NCBI GenBank assembly: GCA_017648235.1
Contig: JAGCIZ010000277.1
Span: forward strand, 1-6,164
Reading direction: 5' to 3'
From: Paludibacteraceae bacterium
Lineage (GTDB): Bacteria > Bacteroidota > Bacteroidia > Bacteroidales > Paludibacteraceae
DNA length: 6,164 bases
The notes under the pieces are model-generated. The model had not been told where the DNA came from and did not search any database. It was given only the letters and a program-made list of their open reading frames with translations. Shown one piece after another: positions 1 through 6,164 of this stretch (within the stretch, counting starts at the first letter, position 1; the number at the start of each line of letters is the position of its first letter). The position numbers were made by a program, and so were the translations under genes.

Positions 1-2197
1 ATGAGTCGCCTTTGTCGTTAGAGACTGAAGTAGCATAACTTTTTCCAAGGGTTTTGCAATATTCTAAAAATGCAGGCACATCGTTTGTTTCAACGTGCAA
101 TGCTTCTAGACTTTCAAAAGCGGAACGCGCCTCGTCACTACCTTTGTATTTTGCTATTACTTGCTTATATGCTTGTTTAGCTTTTTCTGTTTCTCCAATG
201 TTGAAGTAGAGCATACCAATTTCAAGTGATGCTTTGCGAGCCAACGTATTTTTTGGATATTTTTCAACAACTTCTTGGTAGGTGTTTATTGCATCGTTAT
301 TTCTTTCCAACATCACGTATGAACGTCCGATTTCATACAAGGCATTCCCTTTGTATTCGGAGTTTGGCATTGTTTTCAAGAGGTTTTCAAGAACATCGAT
401 TTTCTCATTATAGCGTTTTTGTAGTCCTAAAATAAACGCATTTTGAAATGTTGCGTAGTCAGCTCCTTTTGCCTTTGTGCTGATTACTTGGTTGTAATAT
501 TTTTGAGCAGAAGCAAAATTGCGTTCGTAAAAATAGCAGTCGCCCAAGCGATTAAGAGCATCTAACTTGACGTTTGATGTAGCGTCTTGTAGTTGCTGAA
601 CGCACTTTAGGAACCACGATGTGGCATTACTATATTTTTTTTCTGAGAAATAAGTATAACCAATACCATAGTAAGTATTTATGAGATTTTCGGTTGATTT
701 TTTTTGTGGTTTATTCAAAAAAGTCTGAAAATCCTCTCTTGCTGTTTGGTAGTTTTGTAAACGATAATTACTTTCTCCGCGCCACAAATATGCTTGAGCC
801 GAGAATGATTTATCCGTATTTTCTGCAATTGATTCAGAAAACATTTTTTCTGCATTTTTATAATCTGCTTTGGCAAATGCTTGAGTCCCGAGTTGGAATA
901 GGACATATTCTTTTACCTCTTTCATTTTCGGAGTGAGGGTTTTCATTTTTGAGATAGATTGATATGCCGAAGAATAATTTTTACTGCTCAAAAAAATGGA
1001 GACAATATGGTCGTAAACATTGTTCAAGTATTTTGAGTTTGGAAAAGTTTCAATAAAACTTTCAAGAGCAGAGAGCGATTCTCCAAAAGCAGCATTTGTT
1101 TCGTATGATGAGAGTGCATAATTGTACAGCGATTCTTCCTGAATTTGTTTAGAAAATTCGGTTTTTGATGCCGATTCAAATGCCATTCGTGCATTGTTTT
1201 TATCATTATTCAACAAATAGCAATGCCCCAAGTGTAAATAAGCGTTTTGAGCAATTGAGTCTTCTGTAGTTGTTGCTTTAGTAAGGTATTTGATGGCATT
1301 GGTATAATCTTTTTCTTGAAAGAAAGACATCCCATACATGTAGGCACTATTCCTTTGTAGTTTCTTGGCAATTTTTTCATACTTTCCAAAGTAGGTAATA
1401 GCTTCATTAAAAACTTTTTCTCGATAAGCACACTCGCCCATTATACGGTAAACTTCAGAGTTGTTCTTGTTGTTGGGGTTGCGCTCAAGCATTTTTCTTC
1501 CGTGTTCTAGCGATTTTTTATACTCTTTTTCTTCATAGTATATTTGTACAATATAATAGGGAACAATGTCTTTGTATTCTTCTGTTTCTTCTATTTTTAA
1601 GAAACCTGCAAGTGCATTTTTGTTGTTTTTTTGCAAATAGTCAATATAAGCATTGTAGTAAATGGCAACGTTTGTATATTCATTCTTTTCGTTACTTAAA
1701 GTTCCAAAAATCTTCTTTGCTTCAGCATATTTCTTCATTTCTAGAAGAGAATATGCTCTAGTGTATAAGTATTCTATACGTTCTTGTTCAATTAAATCTT
1801 TTTCTTTTACCTCTTCGTACCATGTGAGAGCTTGTTTGTATTTTTCGTTTTCATAACGAATTCGTCCTAGCATAAAGCAAACTCTACTTCTATAAGGTGA
1901 GTTTGGATTTCTTTTGATGTAATCTTCTAACAGTAATTGAGCGCGATTTTGTTTTAGAGCATAAGAGTTGATGGCTACAAAGTATTCTGCGTCTTGTATT
2001 ATGCCTTTTTCGTCGCTGTCGGCTTCTTGTAAAAACTTTTCAAAACAGCTGATCGATGCTGCATATTTACGTTGTGCATAAAGTTCTTTTCCTGCTAAGT
2101 ATAAGTTGTTATCTCCTGCTTCTATTTGAGATTGTTGAGAAAATACTGCCGAAATAGCGATGATGTTTACGGAGAGAAAAAGGATGATTTTCTTCAT
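1..2197 (-). CDS. Large secreted TPR-repeat protein, C-terminus outside window
   Basis: I translated this frame codon by codon from the ATG at 2195-2197 to the left edge. It stays open for 732 codons with no stop or frameshift; the 3' end is beyond the window. Residues 1 to about 20 form a signal peptide: MKK, a hydrophobic stretch, then a likely cut after AVFS before QQSQ. There is no lipobox cysteine, so a periplasmic or outer-membrane-associated protein is expected. The rest is a chain of tetratricopeptide repeats, at least ten. Examples are YAQRKYAASISCFEKFL (about 40-56), YENEKYKQALTWYEEV (115-130), FQEKDYTNAIKYL (293-305), and two regular units at about 618-690 (NNDAINTYQEVVEKYPKN, then ETEKAKQAYKQVIAKYKG) that resemble YbgF/BamD-type repeats. 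Long TPR proteins of this kind are common in Bacteroidota and usually serve as protein-protein scaffolds. I cannot name a partner or specific function. It lies downstream of the decarboxylase operon in the same direction but is separated from it by a terminator. Confidence 0.93.
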   Translation of the reverse strand, partial: MKKIILFLSVNIIAISAVFSQQSQIEAGDNNLYLAGKELYAQRKYAASISCFEKFLQEADSDEKGIIQDAEYFVAINSYALKQNRAQLLLEDYIKRNPNSPYRSRVCFMLGRIRYENEKYKQALTWYEEVKEKDLIEQERIEYLYTRAYSLLEMKKYAEAKKIFGTLSNEKNEYTNVAIYYNAYIDYLQKNNKNALAGFLKIEETEEYKDIVPYYIVQIYYEEKEYKKSLEHGRKMLERNPNNKNNSEVYRIMGECAYREKVFNEAITYFGKYEKIAKKLQRNSAYMYGMSFFQEKDYTNAIKYLTKATTTEDSIAQNAYLHLGHCYLLNNDKNNARMAFESASKTEFSKQIQEESLYNYALSSYETNAAFGESLSALESFIETFPNSKYLNNVYDHIVSIFLSSKNYSSAYQSISKMKTLTPKMKEVKEYVLFQLGTQAFAKADYKNAEKMFSESIAENTDKSFSAQAYLWRGESNYRLQNYQTAREDFQTFLNKPQKKSTENLINTYYGIGYTYFSEKKYSNATSWFLKCVQQLQDATSNVKLDALNRLGDCYFYERNFASAQKYYNQVISTKAKGADYATFQNAFILGLQKRYNEKIDVLENLLKTMPNSEYKGNALYEIGRSYVMLERNNDAINTYQEVVEKYPKNTLARKASLEIGMLYFNIGETEKAKQAYKQVIAKYKGSDEARSAFESLEALHVETNDVPAFLEYCKTLGKSYATSVSNDKGDS

Positions 2198-2223
2198 AAG
2201 ATTTTAACTTTTTTCAAATGTTA

Positions 2224-2231
2224 CAAAAATA
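2224..2231 (-). promoter_or_regulatory. Candidate Bacteroidota -7 promoter element for the TPR gene
   Basis: On the minus strand this reads TATTTTTG, an exact match to the TAnnTTTG -7 consensus of the Bacteroidota primary sigma factor. It lies 26 bases upstream of the TPR start codon, which would give a leader of roughly 20 bases. The -33 box is weak: TTCG at 2254-2257 is one mismatch from TTTG with a 22-base spacer, and the exact TTTG at 2261-2264 is too far away at 29 bases. A second, less regular TAACATTTG lies at 2215-2223. The region is very AT-rich, so chance matches are likely. Confidence 0.35.
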
Positions 2232-2292
2232 GTGAAAAGTTATGATTTATAAGCGAACACCAAAAACTAGAAAACATTTTGCTTTTTAGTAT

Positions 2293-2331
2293 AAAAAAAC
2301 AACTCCTTTGTCTACAGACAAAAGAGTTGTT
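2293..2331 (-). terminator. Intrinsic terminator of the decarboxylase operon
   Basis: Read on the minus strand, the arm 2331-2317 (AACAACTCTTTTGTC) pairs with 2312-2298 (GACAAAGGAGTTGTT). This is a 15-base-pair stem with one U-G wobble, closed by a TGTA tetraloop at 2316-2313. It runs directly into seven T residues (2299-2293). The stem begins 23 bases after the mmdB stop codon. On the plus strand the wobble becomes a C-A mismatch and there is no T-tract on the correct side, so the signal is directional. It should end the mmd transcript and insulate the TPR gene. Confidence 0.93.
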
Positions 2332-2354
2332 AATAAATGAAGTTCTAAAAGTTC

Positions 2355-3671
2355 TTATCCCAACATTGAAAGTAGAATACCGGCAGCAACAGCCGAACCG
2401 ATTACACCAGCAACGTTTGGACCCATAGCATGCATCAAAAGGAAGTTCCCTGGGTCAGCTTCTTGACCAACTTGTTGAGAAACACGAGCCGCCATAGGTA
2501 CAGCAGAAACACCTGCTGAACCAATCAATGGATTGATTTTTTCTTTCAAGAATAGGTTCATGAATTTTGCTAGCAAAACACCACCAGCAGAGCCAAAACC
2601 GAATGCAATAACTCCAAGAACAATAATTTTTATAGTTCCTAATGCAAGGAATGTGCTTGCAGTGGCAGTTGCACCAACTGTGATTCCAAGGAATACAGTA
2701 ACGATGTTCATTAACTCGTTTTGAACTGTTTTGCTTAAGCGTTCTGTAACACCACACTCTTTCAATAGGTTACCAAACATCAAACAACCGATAAGAGCAG
2801 CAGCATCTGGCAAGATAAGAGCCACTAAAATTGTAATCATTATAGGGAAAATGATTTTTTCGGTTTTTGTAACGCTACGTAGTTGCGACATTTTTATAAG
2901 ACGTTCTTTCTCTGTTGTCAAAGCCTTCATAATAGGAGGTTGGATGACAGGAACTAATGCCATATAAGAGTAAGCTGCAACTGCAATAGGACCTAACAAA
3001 TGAGGAGCCAATTTCGAAGTCAAGAAAATGGCTGTTGGACCATCGGCACCACCAATGATACCGATAGAACCTGCTTCAGGTCCTGTAAATCCTAATGCCA
3101 AAGCTCCAATAAATGTGATGAAAATACCTAATTGAGCAGCTGCACCAAGAAGCAAACTTTTTGGGTTTGCAATAAGTGGTCCGAAGTCGGTCATTGCTCC
3201 GATACCGATAAATATCAAACAAGGATAAATACCAAGTTTAACACCTAAATAAAGGTAGTCGAGTAATCCTGCATTTGCATAAAAGTCGCCCCAATGTACG
3301 TGTCCGCCAGCGAACAAACTTTCGTGGAACATGTTTGCTCCCGGAATGTTTGAAAGCAACATACCAAATGCAATAGGCAATAAAAGCAATGGTTCGAATT
3401 GTTTTACAATAGCCAAATAAAGCAACAAGCAAGCAATGGCAATCATCACAATGTTTCGCCAATCACCTTCGTTTTCAGTATTCAGCATTTTGCCAATACC
3501 AGAACTTTCGGCAAAATCAGTTAAAGTCTCACCAACGTTGATAATTTCCTCAGACATCACAATGTCTTCTTTTTCGTTGGCAGTTGCACTTTGTTGCTCT
3601 GCGGCCCACAACTGATTTGTAGGTAGAGCAAGTGCAAATGTTAAGCAAAGAATTTTAATAAATCGTTTCAT
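2355..3671 (-). CDS. mmdB: Sodium-translocating acyl-CoA decarboxylase, beta subunit
   Basis: This is the integral membrane subunit that decarboxylates carboxybiotin and exports sodium ions. The 438 residues align along nearly their full length with OadB/MmdB/GcdB proteins. Shared blocks are QFEPLLLLPIAFG (91-103), IGAMTDFGPLIANP (157-170), GIIGGADGPTAI (204-215), AAYSYMALVPVIQPPIM (232-248), and NPLIGSAGVSAVPMAARVS (380-398), then the end block LLMHAMGPNVAGVIGSA. The residues reported as essential in Klebsiella OadB are all present with a constant shift of seven: D210, Y236, N380, G384, S389 and R396. Several hydrophobic membrane segments follow residue 73. Residues 1-24 resemble a signal peptide (MKRFIKILCL to LWAA), followed by a polar stretch. 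An alternative start at M39 (3557) would give a conventional 400-residue protein but leave a 132-base gap after mmdC, against 18 bases for the start chosen. It is the last gene of the operon. OadB of oxaloacetate decarboxylase is nearly indistinguishable; the neighbours decide. Confidence 0.95.
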   Translation of the reverse strand: MKRFIKILCLTFALALPTNQLWAAEQQSATANEKEDIVMSEEIINVGETLTDFAESSGIGKMLNTENEGDWRNIVMIAIACLLLYLAIVKQFEPLLLLPIAFGMLLSNIPGANMFHESLFAGGHVHWGDFYANAGLLDYLYLGVKLGIYPCLIFIGIGAMTDFGPLIANPKSLLLGAAAQLGIFITFIGALALGFTGPEAGSIGIIGGADGPTAIFLTSKLAPHLLGPIAVAAYSYMALVPVIQPPIMKALTTEKERLIKMSQLRSVTKTEKIIFPIMITILVALILPDAAALIGCLMFGNLLKECGVTERLSKTVQNELMNIVTVFLGITVGATATASTFLALGTIKIIVLGVIAFGFGSAGGVLLAKFMNLFLKEKINPLIGSAGVSAVPMAARVSQQVGQEADPGNFLLMHAMGPNVAGVIGSAVAAGILLSMLG

Positions 3672-3689
3672 CGTTTTTAGGGTTTTAAA

Positions 3690-4415
3690 TTAAGCTAAAT
3701 CCAACAAAACATCGTCTTGCATAACAGATTTTCCTGCTTGTACGTAGATTTTACCAACAACACCATCTTTTTCTGCCATAATGTTGTTTTCCATTTTCAT
3801 TGATTCCATAGTAAGCAACACATCGCCACGTTTGATGCTTTGACCCTCGCTTACCAAAACTTTGATAATGCTACCAGGAAGTGGAGCTTTTACTGCACTT
3901 GCACCGCCTGCTGGTTTTGGAGCAGCTGCTGGAGCAGGAGCTGCTTTTGGTGCTGCAGGTTTTGCTTGTGGTTTTGGAGCAGGAGCAGGAGCTGCGGCTT
4001 CTACTATAGTGCCTTCGAATTCGATAAGAACATCGTCTTGCATAACATTTTGTCCTTGTTTAACAAGTACGTTTTTGATTGTTCCGTCAGATTCTGCACA
4101 CACGTTGTTTTCCATTTTCATTGATTCCATAGTAAGCAACACATCGCCACGTTTTACACTTTGACCATTGCTTACCAAAACTTTGATAATGCTACCAGGA
4201 AGTGGTGCTTTGATGTTTGCTGCAACTTTTTTACCTGCAGGAGCTGCTGCCGATTGAGCAACGCGTGCTACTGGAGCTGATGCTGTAGGTTGTTCGTTGT
4301 CAAGTTCTACGTTGAATGATTTTCCATTAACAACAACTTCGGCGTTATTTCCTTCTAACTCGTTTACAGAAACTTCATAATCAACGCCATCTATTTTAAA
4401 TTTAAAATTTTTCAT
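3690..4415 (-). CDS. mmdC: Biotin carrier subunit with two tandem biotinyl domains
   Basis: This is the biotin carboxyl carrier (gamma) subunit, which shuttles the carboxyl group from MmdA to MmdB. Residues 1-40 are a short N-terminal segment (MKNFKFKIDGVDYEVSVNEL and on) seen in related Bacteroidota carriers. An Ala/Pro-rich linker (41-67) leads to biotinyl domain 1 (about 68-136), with biotin-acceptor motif ESMKM and Lys100. A second Ala/Pro/Lys linker (137-174) leads to domain 2 (about 175-241), again with ESMKM, Lys207. Typical subunits of this type have one domain and about 120-145 residues; this one has 241. The copies are 107 codons apart, identical at 34 of 36 positions up to the residue pair after the lysine motif (69-104 against 176-211) but at only 13 of 30 beyond it. 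Both keep KAPLPGSI and VMQDDVL, so both look able to fold and be biotinylated. The start lies 3 bases after the mmdD stop, implying translational coupling. Confidence 0.95.
   Translation of the reverse strand: MKNFKFKIDGVDYEVSVNELEGNNAEVVVNGKSFNVELDNEQPTASAPVARVAQSAAAPAGKKVAANIKAPLPGSIIKVLVSNGQSVKRGDVLLTMESMKMENNVCAESDGTIKNVLVKQGQNVMQDDVLIEFEGTIVEAAAPAPAPKPQAKPAAPKAAPAPAAAPKPAGGASAVKAPLPGSIIKVLVSEGQSIKRGDVLLTMESMKMENNIMAEKDGVVGKIYVQAGKSVMQDDVLLDLA
3708..3884 (-). repeat. Direct repeat copy B (biotinyl domain 2)
   Basis: This is the downstream copy of an intragenic direct repeat, offset from the other by exactly 321 bases. Identical blocks are 3708-3726 (19 bases), 3783-3833 (51 bases, covering the biotinylation motif) and 3849-3884 (36 bases). 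The stretch 3727-3782, encoding the part after the motif, is clearly diverged. The offset is a multiple of three, so recombination between copies would keep the reading frame. Confidence 0.93.
4029..4205 (-). repeat. Direct repeat copy A (biotinyl domain 1)
   Basis: This is the upstream (N-terminal) copy of the mmdC internal direct repeat. The matching blocks are 4029-4047, 4104-4154 and 4170-4205, each 321 bases from its partner and without mismatches. Synonymous positions also match in these blocks, which points to a recent duplication or to gene conversion, and not to protein-level constraint alone. Confidence 0.93.
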
Positions 4416-4418
4416 TTC

Positions 4419-4769
4419 TTATTTGTTTAAATTATTCATACCATAAATTTTTGAGTTCCACGCAGAGTTAGGATTTTGACGAATGGTCAAACAATAACTT
4501 TCAGTATCGTGAACTTCAGCAAAATACAAATGAAGAGCCATTGCAATAGCTGCTTTTTCGCTTTCAGAAGCGGAAGATTCGCAAATAGGAGTTTCTTCAA
4601 CTTGTGCTGCAACTTCTTTCTTTACCTTTTTCTTATTAGTACTTGCAGTCATTACAACACTAAAAAGACTAAGAATAAGAATCAATACACAAAGAATGAA
4701 GAAAACCATTCCTATCCCAAACAATGTTACGATAGTAACGTTTGTCCAATTAACTGCTAAAATCATCAT
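4419..4769 (-). CDS. mmdD: OadG-family small membrane-anchor (delta) subunit
   Basis: This 116-residue protein has one strongly hydrophobic membrane segment (about 11-40, VTIVTLFGIGMVFFILCVLI and onward). A lysine-rich stretch NKKKVKK (45-51) follows, placing the tail in the cytoplasm by the positive-inside rule. Next come an acidic, Ser-rich linker (52-71) and a conserved C-terminal patch: AAIAMALHLYF (73-83), then WNSKIYGMNNL (104-114). The layout and the terminal motif match OadG/MmdD-type subunits of sodium-pumping decarboxylases. In that family the small subunit holds the soluble carboxyltransferase and carrier onto the membrane beta subunit. It lies 12 bases after mmdA and 3 bases before mmdC. 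Two consecutive Met codons open the frame, so the start is uncertain by one residue. There is no Shine-Dalgarno sequence, as usual for Bacteroidota. It is too short and variable to assign to one substrate class on its own. Confidence 0.9.
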   Translation of the reverse strand: MMILAVNWTNVTIVTLFGIGMVFFILCVLILILSLFSVVMTASTNKKKVKKEVAAQVEETPICESSASESEKAAIAMALHLYFAEVHDTESYCLTIRQNPNSAWNSKIYGMNNLNK

Positions 4770-4781
4770 AACACAACGGTT

Positions 4782-6164
4782 TTATAGTGGAATGTTAGAA
4801 TGTTTTTTTGCAGGGTTGGTCAAACGCTTCGTTTTCAACATTTCGAATGCACGAATGATGCGGAAACGAGTGTTGCGTGGTTCGATAACATCGTCGATAT
4901 ATCCGCGTGAAGCAGCTTGATAAGGACTTGCAAATTTATCTTGATATTCAGCTTCTTTTTCTGCAATGAATTTTTTCTTTTCTTCTGGATCTTCGATAGC
5001 TTTAAGATTTTTAGCTTCCAACACACCGATAGCACCAGATGCTCCCATAACTGCAATTTCTGCATTTGGCCATGCGTAGCAAAGGTCGCCACGAAGTTGT
5101 TTACAACTCATCACAATGTGAGAACCACCATATGATTTACGAACCGTAATAGTTACTTTAGGAACTGTAGCTTCGCCATAAGCAAACATCAATTTTGCTC
5201 CGTGAGCAATAATTCCGGCATATTCTTGGCCTGTTCCGCAAAGGAATCCAGGAACGTCTACCAATGTAAGAATTGGGATGTTGAATGCGTCGCAGAAACG
5301 AACAAAACGAGCTGCTTTGCGTGAAGAGTTACAATCCAATACACCAGCTAACCAATTTGGTTGGTTTGCGATAATACCAGTTGATTGTCCGTTGAAACGA
5401 GCAAAACCACAAATGATATTTTTAGCATAATCTGGTTGAACTTCCATGAAATCGCCATTATCTACAATAGTATAAATAATGTTTTTCATATCGTAAGGAA
5501 CGTTTGGATTAGCAGGAACCATTGTGTTCAATGCATCGTCAACGCGGTCGATAGCATCTGTGCATTCTACGCGTGGAGCTTCTTCCATGTTGTTCTGAGG
5601 AATGAAAGAAACCAAACGGCGAACAGTTGCAATCGCTTCTTCTTCAGTTGGAGCAGTGAAGTGTGTTACACCTGATTTTGTTGCGTGAACGCGAGCACCA
5701 CCAAGTTCTTCAACTGTTACATCCTCGTTAGTTACCGATTTTACTACTTTTGGACCAGTGATGAACATGTAAGAGTTTTCTTCAGTCATCAAAATAAAGT
5801 CAGTTAATGCTGGAGAATAAACTGCACCACCTGCGCAAGGACCAAAAATTACAGAAATTTGAGGCACAACGCCCGAAGCTAAAATGTTGCGTTCGAAAAT
5901 TTCGGCATAACCTGCCAATGCACAAGCACCTTCTTGAATACGAGCACCACCTGAGTCGTTCAATCCAATGATTGGCGCACCAAGTTTCATTGCCATATCC
6001 ATTACTTTACAAATTTTTTGTGCCATTGTTTCTGACAACGAACCACCAATTACGGTAGCATCTTGTGCGAAAACAAATACCAATCGACCATCGATTGTTC
6101 CGCTACCTACTGCAACGCCATCGCCAAGGAAAACTTTCTTTTCCATTCCGAAGTCTGTACAACG
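4782..6164 (-). CDS. mmdA: Methylmalonyl-CoA decarboxylase carboxyltransferase (alpha) subunit, N-terminus outside window
   Basis: This soluble subunit transfers the carboxyl group of (S)-methylmalonyl-CoA to carrier biotin, leaving propionyl-CoA. The frame is open to the window edge. The first Met visible (6146) is probably internal, because the six codons before it read RCTDFG, a conserved stretch in this family. About 55 N-terminal residues are probably missing from the usual length of about 515. Counting from that Met, the N-terminal crotonase-like half has DSGGARIQEG (64-73) and GPCAGGAVYSPALTDF (102-117), and then FITGPKVVKSV (128-138). The C-terminal half has VDVPGFLCGTGQEYAGIIAHG (296-316), RKSYGG (336-341) and AWPNAEIAVMGASGA (358-372). 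The C-terminus RLTNPAKKHSNIPL is typical of the family. The same fold serves propionyl-CoA carboxylase beta and glutaconyl-CoA decarboxylase. The linked mmdD and mmdB indicate a sodium-pumping decarboxylase. Methylmalonyl-CoA is the likeliest substrate in Bacteroidota, but that is inferred. Confidence 0.92.
   Translation of the reverse strand, partial: RCTDFGMEKKVFLGDGVAVGSGTIDGRLVFVFAQDATVIGGSLSETMAQKICKVMDMAMKLGAPIIGLNDSGGARIQEGACALAGYAEIFERNILASGVVPQISVIFGPCAGGAVYSPALTDFILMTEENSYMFITGPKVVKSVTNEDVTVEELGGARVHATKSGVTHFTAPTEEEAIATVRRLVSFIPQNNMEEAPRVECTDAIDRVDDALNTMVPANPNVPYDMKNIIYTIVDNGDFMEVQPDYAKNIICGFARFNGQSTGIIANQPNWLAGVLDCNSSRKAARFVRFCDAFNIPILTLVDVPGFLCGTGQEYAGIIAHGAKLMFAYGEATVPKVTITVRKSYGGSHIVMSCKQLRGDLCYAWPNAEIAVMGASGAIGVLEAKNLKAIEDPEEKKKFIAEKEAEYQDKFASPYQAASRGYIDDVIEPRNTRFRIIRAFEMLKTKRLTNPAKKHSNIPL

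Noticed and set aside
226..1856. Several short open frames of 60-80 codons on both strands (for example 226-435, 694-936, 1662-1856 plus; 715-906, 1024-1206, 1210-1431 minus)
   Set aside because: All lie inside the continuous 732-codon TPR frame on the minus strand. Their translations are unstructured and rich in Phe, Tyr, Ser or Lys as expected from AT-rich antisense or shifted frames.
2198..2354. Possible small RNA or riboswitch in the spacer between mmdB and the TPR gene
   Set aside because: The only strong structure is a stem with a T-tract just after mmdB, which an ordinary intrinsic terminator explains. The rest is AT-rich promoter-like sequence without conserved aptamer features.
3862..4164. 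Plus-strand open frame with a Gly/Ala-rich, apparently low-complexity protein, overlapping a second frame at 3840-4124
   Set aside because: Both are mirror images of the Ala/Pro linker and biotin domain of mmdC on the other strand. The repeated GCT/GCA/CCA codons give Gly/Ala or Cys/Trp strings in antisense frames. There is no start context or family resemblance.
4476..5675. Plus-strand and shifted minus-strand frames of 72-96 codons over mmdD and mmdA
   Set aside because: They overlap strongly conserved coding sequence of mmdD and mmdA and have no recognisable domain; they are shadows.
4782..6146. Taking the Met at 6146 as the true start of mmdA
   Set aside because: The frame continues upstream to the window edge and encodes RCTDFG, which belongs to the conserved N-terminal part of the family, so the gene is cut by the window.
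2355..6164. Oxaloacetate decarboxylase as the identity of the operon
   Set aside because: The OadA alpha subunit has a pyruvate-carboxylase-like TIM barrel. The alpha subunit here is a crotonase-fold acyl-CoA carboxyltransferase with DSGGARIQEG and GPCAGGA motifs, so the substrate is an acyl-CoA.

Overview
The window reads as part of a Bacteroidota chromosome, most likely an anaerobic, propionate-forming Bacteroidales-type bacterium. It is AT-rich. No start codon has a clear Shine-Dalgarno sequence, and at least one spacer holds a TAnnTTTG promoter-like element. The protein sequences are typical of that phylum. Organism assignment is inference; no rRNA or other marker is present.

All real genes lie on the minus strand, so transcription runs from high to low coordinates. 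From 6164 down to 2355 there is a compact four-gene operon for a membrane-bound, biotin-dependent, sodium-pumping acyl-CoA decarboxylase, best read as methylmalonyl-CoA decarboxylase. In transcription order the genes are the carboxyltransferase subunit (mmdA, 5' end outside the window), the small membrane-anchor subunit of the OadG family (mmdD), a biotin carrier subunit (mmdC) and the sodium-channel beta subunit (mmdB/oadB). Gaps between genes are 12, 3 and 18 bases. A strong intrinsic terminator follows mmdB at about 2293-2331. In the expected scheme MmdA moves the carboxyl group of (S)-methylmalonyl-CoA to biotin on MmdC, MmdB decarboxylates the carboxybiotin and exports sodium ions, and MmdD holds the soluble and membrane parts together. 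This would couple the last step of succinate-to-propionate fermentation to a sodium gradient.

From 2197 down to the left edge lies one long open frame for a secreted or periplasmic tetratricopeptide-repeat (TPR) protein. Its N-terminus is complete, 732 codons are visible, and its end is outside the window. It appears to have its own promoter in the 2198-2292 spacer.

The most notable feature is the carrier subunit. It has two complete biotinyl domains in tandem, each with an ESMKM biotinylation motif. They are exactly 107 codons apart, and their front halves are nearly identical at DNA level while their back halves have diverged. A second point is that MmdB starts with a signal-peptide-like extension not found in the classical enterobacterial OadB. 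I found no mobile element, CRISPR array, RNA gene or defence-type system. Apart from these two points the window is conserved core metabolism.
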